From Frateuria soli (GTDB lineage Bacteria; Pseudomonadota; Gammaproteobacteria; Xanthomonadales; Rhodanobacteraceae), in NCBI RefSeq assembly GCF_021117385.1, contig NZ_CP088252.1:1-64000 (forward strand): a stretch of DNA of 64,000 nt, written 5' to 3'. The position numbers and the translations under genes are program-made. A model generated the notes under the pieces. That model was not told where the DNA came from and made no database searches. It saw only the letters and a program-made list of their open reading frames with translations. Below are positions 1 through 8,873 of this stretch, piece by piece. How positions within the stretch are numbered: position 1 is the first letter of the stretch; the number at the start of each line of letters is the position of its first letter.

Positions 1-51
1 TGGCGCTCAACGAACTTGAAGAACGCAGCTCAGATCGGAAAAGCCCAATCA

Positions 52-1431
52 ATGGATATAACTATAACGCGACGCCTGCTCAAAGGCTTCAGCGCCAACG
101 CTTATGGGCAAACAATCGCAATCGCCGTTCAATTAGTCGGTGTTCCCCTCTTGCTGCACGCATGGGGTGCCCAGCTTTATGGTGAATGGTTAATTCTTTT
201 CGCAATTCCCGCGTACTTCGCCATAACCGATCTCGGATTCGCGCATTCAGCAGGCAACGATATTGCCGCACGAGTCAGTCGTCGCGATCAGCAGGGTGCG
301 CTAACCGTATTCCAAAGCCTGGCTACCCTACTATATCTAGTGAGTTCACTCGGCCTCGCACTCAGCGTCGCCGTGATCTGGAATTTACCCTTCGAAAAAC
401 TGTGGCACTTTCAGGCAATAAGCCCAGGCGAGGCAAAGTGGGTTCTCTGTCTATTGGTGGCACAGGTGTTTGCAGGATTGCTGAACGGCGTATGCCATGC
501 CGGATTTTACGCTAACGGGGATTATGCACTTCACATCGCGTTGAACGGCACCAGCCGATTAGTCCAATTTTCCGGAGTATGGCTTGCGGCATCGCTTGGG
601 AGCGGTCCAGTTGTTGCTGCTGCAATATTCCTGGCCGTTCGTGCTATCGCTACGCTGGCGTGCGCAATATTGCTGATATACCGGCATAGATGGTTACGGT
701 TTAGCGTTGCAAGCGCTAAGGTTGCCGAACTGCGCCGGCTACTGAAGCCGGCAATGGCGAATACGGCTGTTCCTTTAGCGCAGGCATTAAACATCCAAGG
801 AATGGTGCTTGTGGTTGGTGCGGTTCTCGGGCCACTGGCAGTGGTTGTGTTTTCGACGCTGCGTACGCTCACTCGGCTAACGGTCCAGCTAATCGCAGCT
901 GTTAGCAATGCAGCAGAACCAGAGCTGGCTGCGGCCTTTGGTGCCGGAAATCAAAACCTCATGCAGATACTTTTCATCCACATCCTTAGGGCCGGGATAT
1001 GGATGGCGTTCATTTGCGCGGCGGGATTAGCGATTCTTGGCGAGTCAATTTTGAATATTTGGACCCACGGCAGAGTGCACATGGATTCAAAGTTGTTCGC
1101 CTGGCTTTTGGCATCGGCCATGACAAGCGTGCTGTGGTACGGCGCGTTGATTGTTCTCAAGGCTACGAACAGACACGTGCGTGCCGCCTTGATCTATGTT
1201 CTGGCGGCAGCATTGGCACTCGCGGCAGCCTATCTACTGCTGACGAGATCGGGCGATCTGACCAATGCGGGCTTAGCAGTGTTTTCCATGGATGTGGTAA
1301 TGGCCATTTACGTAATGAGGGCTTCGACGTCCTTGCTTGGCACCCGGCCGGCCGCAAGCCTTCTACTAGCCGCAAATCCCCGTCCCTTGGTCGTCACAGT
1401 ATTGCGTCGCGCGCTGCCGGTCAGAGGATGA
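52..1431 (+). CDS. Polysaccharide flippase (Wzx/MATE-like membrane protein)
   Basis: This 459-aa protein is almost entirely hydrophobic, with roughly 12 predicted membrane segments, as expected of Wzx-type flippases that move lipid-linked glycan units across the inner membrane. The N-terminal stretch RLLKGFSANAYGQTIAIAVQ and the following YGEW motif are typical of the polysaccharide biosynthesis/MVF superfamily. I chose the ATG at 52; a TTG at 16 is also in frame and no in-frame stop is visible before the window edge, so the true start could lie further upstream. Its end overlaps the next gene (ATGA), which suggests translational coupling in a glycan operon. Base composition is clearly less GC-rich than the rest of the window. 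Flippase is an inference from topology and context. Confidence 0.8.
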   Translation: MDITITRRLLKGFSANAYGQTIAIAVQLVGVPLLLHAWGAQLYGEWLILFAIPAYFAITDLGFAHSAGNDIAARVSRRDQQGALTVFQSLATLLYLVSSLGLALSVAVIWNLPFEKLWHFQAISPGEAKWVLCLLVAQVFAGLLNGVCHAGFYANGDYALHIALNGTSRLVQFSGVWLAASLGSGPVVAAAIFLAVRAIATLACAILLIYRHRWLRFSVASAKVAELRRLLKPAMANTAVPLAQALNIQGMVLVVGAVLGPLAVVVFSTLRTLTRLTVQLIAAVSNAAEPELAAAFGAGNQNLMQILFIHILRAGIWMAFICAAGLAILGESILNIWTHGRVHMDSKLFAWLLASAMTSVLWYGALIVLKATNRHVRAALIYVLAAALALAAAYLLLTRSGDLTNAGLAVFSMDVVMAIYVMRASTSLLGTRPAASLLLAANPRPLVVTVLRRALPVRG

Positions 1432-2435
1432 GTCGCTGGGACCCCCTTTCTGCGCTAGAGGTACCCAGCACTTCTGGCGATCCAATGATCGAGAGCGGCA
1501 TAGTTGTGAAAAGCAAAGTTTCCGTGGTTATTCCCTTACACGATAAAGAGACAACAATCGGGAGAACCCTGGATTCGATACTTGCGTACCCGAGCGTCGG
1601 CGATGTAGTAGTCGTGGACGATGCCTCTACTGATAATTCCGCCAGAATAGTAGATGAGTATTGCCGCACGGACGCCCGTGTGCGGCTGCATCGCCGGGAA
1701 TTCAAAAACGTGTCCATGGCGCGAAACCTTGGGTATGAATTAGCCGAAGGTGACCTTGTGTGCTTTCTAGACGCGGACGACTATTGGGTTGGTGACGTCG
1801 CGACAGTGATGAAGCAACTGGCGGAGCATTACCCAGGTGTCGAAGTCTTCGGCGTTGGGCATCGCGTCGTAAGTGGACGAGAGCGAATCAATTTGAAGCC
1901 GGTGCAGCTATCCGTGCTCGGTTTGATTGGGCGCCCCGAATTGGTGTCCTACCAAGACTATTGGATTGTGCCCAAGTCGCTCAGGATCTGCTCATCAACC
2001 GTAGCATTCAGGAAGCCGCGAATGCGTCTGCCTTCCCTTTTTAACCCGCGGTTGAAGTTCGGCGAGGATCTAGATCTTTGGATAAGGGCATCTAGGTATG
2101 GAAAAACCTGTGTTTGTCCGGCGGCCCTCGTGGAAATTGACCGCACCGACTCAACGACGCATGTGTATGGTTCGGCGCCGCCAGAAGCCTGGAATCTGCT
2201 CTCCGAATCACTACGGGAATCGTTTGAGTCAGAACGTAAAAGAGTGCATTTTTGGGACCGAAAGATGGCCCACGAGCTAGCTCGTGCGATTAGGCAGTTT
2301 AAGCTTCCATTGGCTTGGTGGTTCTTTTGTCGGTTGTCGTTGCCGTTCCAACTTTTCCTGCCTATACATCTATCACTTAAGGCCCTTAGGCGAGTCGGAT
2401 TAGGCCTAGCCACTGCCAGCCATGAAAAATCTTAA
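1428..2435 (+). CDS. Family 2 glycosyltransferase
   Basis: A GT-A fold glycosyltransferase of 335 aa. The N-terminal VSVVIPLHDKETTIGRTLDS, the nucleotide-binding VVDDASTDNS and the metal-binding FLDADDYW motif are classic GT2 signatures. It would add one sugar from a nucleotide-sugar donor to the growing lipid-linked repeat unit on the cytoplasmic side. The ATG at 1428 overlaps the flippase stop codon (ATGA); an alternative ATG at 1485 begins nearer the conserved domain. The C-terminus overlaps the next gene by 14 bp. Donor and acceptor sugars cannot be predicted. Confidence 0.85.
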   Translation: MSRWDPLSALEVPSTSGDPMIESGIVVKSKVSVVIPLHDKETTIGRTLDSILAYPSVGDVVVVDDASTDNSARIVDEYCRTDARVRLHRREFKNVSMARNLGYELAEGDLVCFLDADDYWVGDVATVMKQLAEHYPGVEVFGVGHRVVSGRERINLKPVQLSVLGLIGRPELVSYQDYWIVPKSLRICSSTVAFRKPRMRLPSLFNPRLKFGEDLDLWIRASRYGKTCVCPAALVEIDRTDSTTHVYGSAPPEAWNLLSESLRESFESERKRVHFWDRKMAHELARAIRQFKLPLAWWFFCRLSLPFQLFLPIHLSLKALRRVGLGLATASHEKS

Positions 2436-3639
2436 GCTGCTCTTCTTGCTCCTACTAGTCCGTCCTTTTGTTTCAGCTTTAAGCGAGTTGCGAGCCTCCG
2501 GCCTGAACGCTAATGACGGAACAGCGCTACTCCTGATTGTCTGCGCAATAACCGTCATATGGGGAGCTCATCGCCGCGGGCCAGCCATTAGTGCAAGCCT
2601 CTGGCCTTGGCTGTTTATCATTATCGCGCCCGCAGCAGCAACCGGCTGGAGCGCCAGTCTTGCAATTTCGGGATACATAAGCTGGGAGGACCTCTCAGAC
2701 TTACTTCATCTTTGGTTATACGCAGTAGTTTTCTTCGCGTTCTATGCGCTAGGGCTTAGGTACCCGACAGATCAAGCAAGGCAAGTGGTGCGCGCGTATG
2801 CGCTAAAGGCGATGGTCGCTTATAGCGGGTACGCGTTGATAACTTTCTTCGTTTTCGGGAATAGCTACGTCATCGAGTGGGGCTATGGCGATCAAGCGCG
2901 TGCGCTAAGTCTGCCCGTGGGCTTTTCCGCACACCCTAATGCGCTATCAGAGCTGCTCGGATTCCTATTGCTAGTAGTGTTTTCCACATCACGGTTCCGC
3001 GTGAAGTCAGCGCACTGGTACCTTCCCGCAGCCTACACGCTCCTGCTGGCCGGGTCGCGGGCCACGATTGCAGCCCTATTCGGCGCATTTGCAGCAACCA
3101 TCCGATCCAAAAGCTTCGCCAGATCTGCTTTATTCGCTGCGGCGCTTGTTAGCGGGGCTGTGATCGTCGGTGTTTACATGTTAGCCAAGAAAGGTGACTC
3201 AAGCATTCTTTGGCGCTTAAAAATATGGGAGGAAATGTTGAAGTCAATTTCTGCTTGGCAGCTTCCTTTAGGCAAAGGAAGCGGGGCTGCTAAGGAGTGG
3301 ATAACTCACAACGCAACCCTAGATGTTTCGGAACCGCACAACGATTATCTTCGTTTTCTATACAACTATGGTGCCGTCGGTTTGACTAGCTATTTCGGCA
3401 TGGCGCTCGCGACGTACCTTAAGGGGCGCAGGTTGCGAAGTACCTGGCAGGGTCGGCTGTGTTTGATGGCCGGTTCATTCTTGTTAATAGTTTCGATCAC
3501 CGAAAACTCATTTGCGGACACAAACTCGAGTGTGTGGATCTGGGCGGTTATTGGAGTCGGTTATGGTGCATGCGTGTCAGGCAGAGGGGGCAGTGCAGTT
3601 GATCCAAGGATCGTTCCGGCTGCCACCGTTAGTCGATGA
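2422..3639 (+). CDS. O-antigen ligase/polymerase family membrane protein
   Basis: This 405-aa protein has about ten hydrophobic segments and a long loop in the C-terminal half (roughly residues 255-305, containing SEPHNDYLRFLYNYG). The HNDYL element within a periplasmic loop is typical of the Wzy_C/O-antigen ligase superfamily. Its role would be to polymerise repeat units (Wzy) or to transfer the finished glycan to an acceptor (WaaL). The start overlaps the preceding glycosyltransferase by 14 bp. In an operon with a flippase and glycosyltransferases a Wzy polymerase role is more likely, but sequence alone does not separate the two. Confidence 0.8.
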   Translation: MKNLKLLFLLLLVRPFVSALSELRASGLNANDGTALLLIVCAITVIWGAHRRGPAISASLWPWLFIIIAPAAATGWSASLAISGYISWEDLSDLLHLWLYAVVFFAFYALGLRYPTDQARQVVRAYALKAMVAYSGYALITFFVFGNSYVIEWGYGDQARALSLPVGFSAHPNALSELLGFLLLVVFSTSRFRVKSAHWYLPAAYTLLLAGSRATIAALFGAFAATIRSKSFARSALFAAALVSGAVIVGVYMLAKKGDSSILWRLKIWEEMLKSISAWQLPLGKGSGAAKEWITHNATLDVSEPHNDYLRFLYNYGAVGLTSYFGMALATYLKGRRLRSTWQGRLCLMAGSFLLIVSITENSFADTNSSVWIWAVIGVGYGACVSGRGGSAVDPRIVPAATVSR

Positions 3640-4516
3640 GGTCGCTAGTTTGGTCGCGCAGGCTAATAGTGATGCCGGCGTAATTGTTGCTGGAAGCTTC
3701 GGGAGGGGGACTGGAGTAGTTCCGAGTCCAGCCCGTCAAACTGCGGGCTCTGACCTAGAAATCTTCGTCATAACCCGAGGCGCGCGTGGGAAGTTCCGTT
3801 ACAAGCTCGTAAAGCAGCGCCTACGGGATAGATCCTCTTCGCTCGGAATCGACCTTTCGATGGCATCGATGTCGCAAAAAACATACGCGCGAATTAAACA
3901 ATGCAAGTTGATGACTCTGATGCATTACGACTTGATGTTCAGGAGCGTCTCCGTAACAGGGCAGCCTGAACTAGCTCACGCGGCGAGAGTGCCTGGCTGG
4001 GAAATACTGATTTTTTTAGTTAACAAGTACGTGCAGCTTGCGAGACTGACTGGCGCCAATACCATCCAGGCCAAAATCGACATATGGAACCGAGCGATCA
4101 AATCGGTTGCCAACATACCTAGCGAGGTGGTCGTTGGTGGTGCAACCTTAGATTTGTGTCAAGGCCTTGCCCCTACTGGCTGGGACGGTCAGGATCCCTC
4201 GGCCGTCGACCAGGCCGTCTACTCGCGACTGGTCGAGGTAATTCGAGGGCATCTTGCATATGAGAGTCCTCCTTCGGCGCTTCCCGACAACGCGTCTTTC
4301 GCAACACGCTACCTTTCATTTCTACGGTTGGCAAAGGCCTTTAAGTCAAGCGCTGGAAGAAGTTTAGTAAAAAAAGCTTTCAGCTGCGGCTCGATTAGCG
4401 CTTGCTTCGGAATTGAATGGTCTATCCACGTAGAGCTCCTAAAAAAAGTTTGGAGGGGCGATGACGTAACCCGTGAGCTCCATGCAATTTCCGTATTTCA
4501 AGAATTGTTTGTATGA
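3563..4516 (+). CDS. Nucleotidyltransferase-fold protein in the polysaccharide operon
   Basis: A 317-aa protein with the pol-beta nucleotidyltransferase signature: GSFGRG (residues 44-49) followed by the acidic pair SDLEIF (D64, E66) and a possible third carboxylate D98 in LGIDLSMAS. The fold normally transfers a nucleotide to a protein, RNA or small molecule. The linker between the glycine motif and the acidic pair is rather long. The ATG at 3563 has a GGAG six bases upstream and overlaps the previous gene by 77 bp; a longer reading frame from 3512 is possible. It ends in an ATGA overlap with the next glycosyltransferase, so it is an integral operon member. Substrate unknown; such domains are unusual inside O-antigen/EPS operons. 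Confidence 0.65.
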   Translation: MVHACQAEGAVQLIQGSFRLPPLVDEVASLVAQANSDAGVIVAGSFGRGTGVVPSPARQTAGSDLEIFVITRGARGKFRYKLVKQRLRDRSSSLGIDLSMASMSQKTYARIKQCKLMTLMHYDLMFRSVSVTGQPELAHAARVPGWEILIFLVNKYVQLARLTGANTIQAKIDIWNRAIKSVANIPSEVVVGGATLDLCQGLAPTGWDGQDPSAVDQAVYSRLVEVIRGHLAYESPPSALPDNASFATRYLSFLRLAKAFKSSAGRSLVKKAFSCGSISACFGIEWSIHVELLKKVWRGDDVTRELHAISVFQELFV

Positions 4517-5610
4517 AGCCAATGCGCTGCGTAATAGTTTCGCCCTGTCCGAAACGGACGCCGGGAGGGGTCAGTCAGTACGTTAGGTGGCAGCAAGGGG
4601 TACTGCGATCGCTGGGATGGGATGTTGAGCTTTACTTATCGTTTATAGAGGCGCCTGGCGTAAGGAAATACGCTTACCAAGCGACAAAATTTCTTACATA
4701 CCTTGTGTACCGTTTGGCTGACGTTAGTTTGGTTTGGGTGCACGCCAGCGAATGGAAAAGCATCTTACGGAAGGCTGCGTACATTTGGGTCACGAAAAGG
4801 CGAAGCGGGGCGCGCGCTGTCTTGCATTTGCATGCGGCGCAATTGCCGCCAGCGGGGTCATTCAGGAGCGCGCTTCTTAGATTCTCCCTCGCCCGCAGCG
4901 GCGTCGACCGCATTGTTGTGTTATCTGCGTATTGGAAAGAAGTTCTCGCAGAATTGGCACCTGAGATCAGCGATAAGCTAGTCGTCTTGGCAAATCCAAT
5001 TGACGCAAGCATCGCAGATTCGGTGTACGCCAGGCGTCTTTTGAGCGCTTGGGAACAGGAAGCCGAAAGGGTGGTCACCTTTCTTGGGCGCGTGGGTTTC
5101 AGAAAGGGCATTGACACTGTTTTAGATGCTGCGAGAGTGTTGCGGCGTGACAACCTACGCAAAATCAAAATTAGGGCGTTTGGTGACGGCGCGTTAAACA
5201 CAATTCGATCGCAAATACGCTCAGAGGAGCTCAGTAACGTTTTGGATTTGCCTGGCTGGGTTAGCGCAGAATCAAAACTGGAGGTTCTCACGTCGAGCTA
5301 CTGCAATATCCTCCCCTCTCGAAACGAGGGGCTTCCACTATCAGTGTTGGAAGCCCTTGGGTGCGGCATACCTTGCATTGTGTCAGATATCCCGGCCCAC
5401 ATTGCGGCATTTGGCGGATTGCCCGGCGTGTTCTTCCACAAGACGGGTGATCATTTGTCGTTGCTTGAAAACCTTGCATCGCTCGCGTCTATTTCCTCCG
5501 AAGAATATGGGAAGTTGTGCATCGAAACACGCATGGGTGCCTCAGAGCGATTCGGCCAGGAGACGATCGTGAACAAGACTAGGGAACTGATTTCCGGGTT
5601 CAATCTATGA
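4513..5610 (+). CDS. Family 4 glycosyltransferase
   Basis: A GT-B glycosyltransferase of 365 aa. The N-terminal domain begins VIVSPCPKRTPGGVSQYVRW with the GGV phosphate-loop motif; the C-terminal Rossmann domain carries FLGRVGFRKGIDTVLDA and the donor-binding LPSRNEGLPLSVLEALGCG, whose E-x7-E pair is diagnostic of GT4 enzymes. It acts on the cytoplasmic face of the membrane during repeat-unit assembly. The start codon overlaps the stop of the nucleotidyltransferase-like gene. Sugar specificity cannot be told from sequence. Confidence 0.85.
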   Translation: MKPMRCVIVSPCPKRTPGGVSQYVRWQQGVLRSLGWDVELYLSFIEAPGVRKYAYQATKFLTYLVYRLADVSLVWVHASEWKSILRKAAYIWVTKRRSGARAVLHLHAAQLPPAGSFRSALLRFSLARSGVDRIVVLSAYWKEVLAELAPEISDKLVVLANPIDASIADSVYARRLLSAWEQEAERVVTFLGRVGFRKGIDTVLDAARVLRRDNLRKIKIRAFGDGALNTIRSQIRSEELSNVLDLPGWVSAESKLEVLTSSYCNILPSRNEGLPLSVLEALGCGIPCIVSDIPAHIAAFGGLPGVFFHKTGDHLSLLENLASLASISSEEYGKLCIETRMGASERFGQETIVNKTRELISGFNL

Positions 5611-5651
5611 ATACGTTTTTGGTCTAAAGCTTTAGAATTTGGAGAGCCAAG

Positions 5652-6893
5652 ATGGTTGCGAAAAGAAAACCTCTGCTTTTGATATTTCTGGATGGTTTAA
5701 GGCCCGATGCAATTGACAAGCTCGAATTGCTGGCGAGGCTCCCAGAAAAGAGGAGACTCAAGGGCGAGTTCGGTTACAGCATTGCGTGCCATGCATCAAT
5801 GTACACCGGCCTTATGCCCTCAGAGCACGCGTACTGGTTTGTCTGGCAGCGCAAGAAGGGTAGGGGAATATTTAGTAAGTTCGCGCGATTGCTCGGCTTT
5901 AGGATTTTTGACTCTTGGCCGATCAGGGTTTTGGCGCATCGGCTTTTTATCAAGGATGTGCGTTCGGCGAATACGTCGTTTTTTGGCGTGCCACGGCCTG
6001 TAAATGTTCGGACTCGCGACCTGGCCGACCTTACGGTTACGGAGTGGAAGAATTATGACGAATACGGATACATCGAAGGTCAAAAAGGGTTTCTCGATGT
6101 TTTGCGAGACCATTCGGTAGAACTCGACTTGGTCGGGTTCGATAAGTCGAGTCATGAAGAAAGTGCGATATTAGCCAGGCATAAGCATTCTGGTACTGCA
6201 CCTGTCACTTATTGGTTCTTGGGCGACGTAGATCATTTTTCCCACAAGCATGGTCAAATGTCTCGAGAAGCTAACAAGGAATTTGAGCGCCTAAACAACG
6301 TCTTGAATGCAGCTTATAAAGACTACTGTGAGTCCTTCGGCGAAGAACCAGAGGTTTTGGCTTGGAGCGACCACGGGCACGCTGATGTCAAGACCGTTTT
6401 GGACCCGTATGAAGAAGTGCGCCTAGCAGGCGCCAAGCTCAAGAAGGTGTTTCATGTGATTGATGGAACTTACATCAGGCTGTGGCGTGAGGGTTCCGAT
6501 GATGCGATGTATTCAAGGGTCGTTAGCGTACTGAAGGAAAAGCCTTATGGGTTCTTTATCGAGCCTGCGCTCGCTGAAAGGCACGGGCTAGTTTTTTCTG
6601 ACAATCGCTTTGGAGATGACATCTTTAGCCTAAAGCCTGGTTGGGTCTTCGGAAAAACAATTTGGGGGTGGTCTCGCACCATGAAAAGCCAGCATGGCTA
6701 CTGCCCTGATGAACCCATTATGGACGGCGTCCTCGCTTCGTCCTTTCCGATCCAGGGGGGTGTCGTTTCGATCAGGGACGTTTACGCGACTGTTCTGGGC
6801 AAGATGGGCCTCCTGGAAAATGGGATGGCCAACTCCTCTAAGAATCTTGCGTTGAACGGTTTGGTATCTGAGCCGCGACATAGGCCTGCGTGA
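5652..6893 (+). CDS. Alkaline-phosphatase-superfamily hydrolase or phosphotransferase
   Basis: This 413-aa protein matches the type I phosphodiesterase/nucleotide pyrophosphatase branch of the alkaline phosphatase superfamily. Visible metal-site elements are D14 (FLDGLRPD), the putative nucleophile Ser43 (YSIACH, where relatives have T-F-P-N-H) followed by YTGLMPSEHA, D193/D195/H196 (LGDVDHFSHKHG), D241/H242/H244 (SDHGHAD) and H349 (SQHGYCPDEP). No signal peptide is seen, so it is probably cytoplasmic, unlike most secreted relatives. An SD-like GGAG precedes the ATG at 5652, 41 bp after the GT4 gene. A role in adding or trimming a phosphate-linked substituent of the glycan is inferred from context only. 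Confidence 0.7.
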   Translation: MVAKRKPLLLIFLDGLRPDAIDKLELLARLPEKRRLKGEFGYSIACHASMYTGLMPSEHAYWFVWQRKKGRGIFSKFARLLGFRIFDSWPIRVLAHRLFIKDVRSANTSFFGVPRPVNVRTRDLADLTVTEWKNYDEYGYIEGQKGFLDVLRDHSVELDLVGFDKSSHEESAILARHKHSGTAPVTYWFLGDVDHFSHKHGQMSREANKEFERLNNVLNAAYKDYCESFGEEPEVLAWSDHGHADVKTVLDPYEEVRLAGAKLKKVFHVIDGTYIRLWREGSDDAMYSRVVSVLKEKPYGFFIEPALAERHGLVFSDNRFGDDIFSLKPGWVFGKTIWGWSRTMKSQHGYCPDEPIMDGVLASSFPIQGGVVSIRDVYATVLGKMGLLENGMANSSKNLALNGLVSEPRHRPA

Positions 6894-7675
6894 TGCCGGA
6901 ACTGCGAGCAGGTTCTCCAGATATGCACCAACGCTTTACCCTCCTCGGTATGCCTTTCAACCAAATGGGTATGGAAGACGCGAAACGGGAGGTCATGACA
7001 CTGGCTTCCGGGCCTTTCAAGTACGTAACTACGCCTAATATAGATCATGTCGTCCGGGCGAATGCAGACCGCGCGGTAGCGTCGGTTTATCTCAAGGCTC
7101 GACTGTGCTTGTGTGACAGTCGCTTGCTTGCGCTATTGGTCAGGCTTGTAGGGATGGGCAGACTACAAGTCGTTACTGGCAGCGACTTAACGAGAGAGCT
7201 ATTTGAAAGCGGATTATTGGCATCCATGCGAGTGTGTGTGATTGGCGGAAGCGAGCGAACGATAGAAGCCTTGAAAGGCCGGTTTCACCTGTCGAATCTT
7301 ATTCACCACAACCCACCCCATGGTTTTATCAGCGACGCCACATTAGTCCAAAAGGCCGTTAAGTCAATAATTGAGGCGCGCGCGGAAATTATTTTTCTTG
7401 CTGTGGGGTCGCCCCAGCAGGAGCTTCTTGCGGCGCACATAGAACGTTCGGGCAAGGCTACCGGGGTGGCGCTGTGCGTTGGCGCTTCCCTGCTTTTTCT
7501 ATCCGGTGAGGAGAAGCGGGCACCGAATTGGATTCAGCTGCTTTGCTTTGAGTGGCTATTTCGACTGATGACTAACCCGAAACGCTTGTGGCGAAGGTAT
7601 GCATTAGGCGCTCCGAAGATAATCCGACTTTTGCTGGAAGAGCGGTTTCGTCGCTGGCGCGGTGTCGCTAGTTGA
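6893..7675 (+). CDS. WecG/TagA/CpsF family glycosyltransferase
   Basis: A 260-aa GT26-family protein. The sequence YVTTPNIDHVVRANAD, the conserved acidic/arginine element LCLCDSRLLALLVRL, the VTGSDL motif and the C-terminal FEWLFRLMTNPKRLWRRY are hallmarks of WecG/TagA enzymes, which transfer ManNAcA, ManNAc, glucose or similar residues onto lipid-linked acceptors; the last segment is the membrane-targeting appendage of the family. The ATG at 6893 overlaps the preceding TGA by one base (a GTG sits just before it). It is the last gene of the low-GC polysaccharide operon and is followed by a candidate terminator. Confidence 0.87.
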   Translation: MPELRAGSPDMHQRFTLLGMPFNQMGMEDAKREVMTLASGPFKYVTTPNIDHVVRANADRAVASVYLKARLCLCDSRLLALLVRLVGMGRLQVVTGSDLTRELFESGLLASMRVCVIGGSERTIEALKGRFHLSNLIHHNPPHGFISDATLVQKAVKSIIEARAEIIFLAVGSPQQELLAAHIERSGKATGVALCVGASLLFLSGEEKRAPNWIQLLCFEWLFRLMTNPKRLWRRYALGAPKIIRLLLEERFRRWRGVAS

Positions 7676-7715
7676 TCCAACTTATATTGTGGTCTGAAGT
7701 TACGGCAGCGTGATT

Positions 7716-7756
7716 AAGCTAGACAGCGCAGTACGCTGAGCTTTCGAATTTTTTTT
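7716..7756 (+). terminator. Candidate intrinsic terminator of the polysaccharide operon
   Basis: A hairpin with stems AAGCT/AGCTT and CAGCG/CGCTG around the loop CAGTA (a three-base bulge lies between the stems) is followed five bases later by eight Ts (7749-7756). It lies after the last low-GC gene and before a gene of host-like composition, which fits the end of the transferred operon. The gap between hairpin and T-run makes it imperfect. Confidence 0.55.
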
Positions 7757-7799
7757 GGTTTGAGCCGGTCTTCGGTTCGCACACATCAGTGAGGATGTC

Positions 7800-8711
7800 A
7801 TGGACCTGGATGCGCGCATCCTCATTACGGGGCAATGCGGCTGGGTGGCGGGTGCGGTGGCGCGTCGCTTAGGAGCGGCGGGCTTCAGCCATGTGCGGGT
7901 AGTCCTGCCCGGCGAGGTGGGCCTCACCCGCGCGGCGGCGGTGGAGCGGGTGCTGTTCCAGGAGCGGCCGGAGTACGTGTTCCTCACCACCGGGCGCGGC
8001 GAGGCCGGTTCGGACCAGGCGGTGCGCGAGAGCATGGCGGTCCAGGCGAACGTCATCCATGCCGCGTGGCGGGCGGATGTGCGCAAGCTGTGTTTCCTGG
8101 CTTCCTCGCGGATCTTTCCGGCCGGTGCGCTGCCGCCGCTGCGCGAGGGCGCGCTGCTGACGGCGGTGGTCGAGCCCGGCGAGGGCAGCGAGGCGCTGGC
8201 GCAGATGGCCGGCATCCGCATGTGCCAGGTCTATCGGCGCCAGTACCGGTTCGATGCGATCAGCATGGTGCCGGACGAGCTGTACGGGCCGGGCGACGGC
8301 GAGGGCGCGCGGGCGGGCGTGGTGGCGGCGCTGGTACAGCGGCTTTACCGGGCGCGGAGGGTCGGGGCGCCGCAGGTGTCGGTGGAATCGCATCCGGCGC
8401 GCGCGTGGTTGCACGTGGACGACTTTGCCGACGCGGCCTTGTTCCTGATGCGCCGGGATGGCGGCGAGATGCCGATCAACGTCGACGGCGGCGAGGCGCC
8501 GGCGTTTGCCGACCTGGCGCGGATGGTGGCCGAGGTGGTCGGCTATGCGGGGCGGCTGGTGTTCGATGCCTCGGCGGCGCAGCCGCCGCGGACTGTGGCC
8601 GAAGGGTTGCGGCTCAATAACATGGGCTGGGCGCCCTGCATGCCGTTGCGGCAGGGGGTGGAGCAGGTGTTTGCGTGGTCCCGGCGCGGGGTGGCGCCGG
8701 TGGTGGCGTGA
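7800..8711 (+). CDS. GDP-L-fucose-synthase-like SDR protein, catalytically degenerate
   Basis: 303 aa, aligning along its length with GDP-L-fucose synthase (Fcl/WcaG): a Rossmann start (ILITGQCGWVAGAV), LASSRIFP, AGIRMCQVYRRQY, LYGPGD and LHVDDFADAALFL. The residues that make the enzyme work are replaced: the Cys of SSCIYP is Arg104, the catalytic Tyr and Lys of the YxxxK motif are Glu131 and Gln135, and the His of the NSHV region is Gly173; the third Gly of GxxGxxG is Ala17. The frame is intact and G+C-rich with clean codon use, so it looks maintained rather than decayed. It may be a binding or regulatory paralogue or have a new activity. It sits just upstream of manC, the source of GDP-mannose. 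A GAGG precedes the ATG. Confidence 0.75.
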   Translation: MDLDARILITGQCGWVAGAVARRLGAAGFSHVRVVLPGEVGLTRAAAVERVLFQERPEYVFLTTGRGEAGSDQAVRESMAVQANVIHAAWRADVRKLCFLASSRIFPAGALPPLREGALLTAVVEPGEGSEALAQMAGIRMCQVYRRQYRFDAISMVPDELYGPGDGEGARAGVVAALVQRLYRARRVGAPQVSVESHPARAWLHVDDFADAALFLMRRDGGEMPINVDGGEAPAFADLARMVAEVVGYAGRLVFDASAAQPPRTVAEGLRLNNMGWAPCMPLRQGVEQVFAWSRRGVAPVVA

Positions 8712-8760
8712 GCGTGCGGTCGTGTCGCCGGCCGTTGGCTGGTCGCGGAATGCGCTTTTC

Positions 8761-8838
8761 GTAGGAGCCCACTGGTGGGCGATGGTGTCGGGCCGTCAGT
8801 TGGGCGGCCGGGAGCATCGCCCACGAGTGGGCTCCTAC
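8761..8838. repeat. REP pair (REPIN) between fcl-like gene and manC
   Basis: Two inverted copies of the REP core: GTAGGAGCCCACTGGTGGGC at the left and the complementary GCCCACGAGTGGGCTCCTAC at the right, about 38 bp apart. Each copy is itself a short palindrome and the two together can form a long hairpin. Confidence 0.85.
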
Positions 8839-8873
8839 AATGATGGTGGTCTTGTCTTGAAGGATTGAGAACG

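Noticed and set aside
999-1427. Longer N-terminus for the GT2 gene
   Set aside because: It would lie wholly inside the flippase gene; the ATG at 1428 gives a normal GT2 start.
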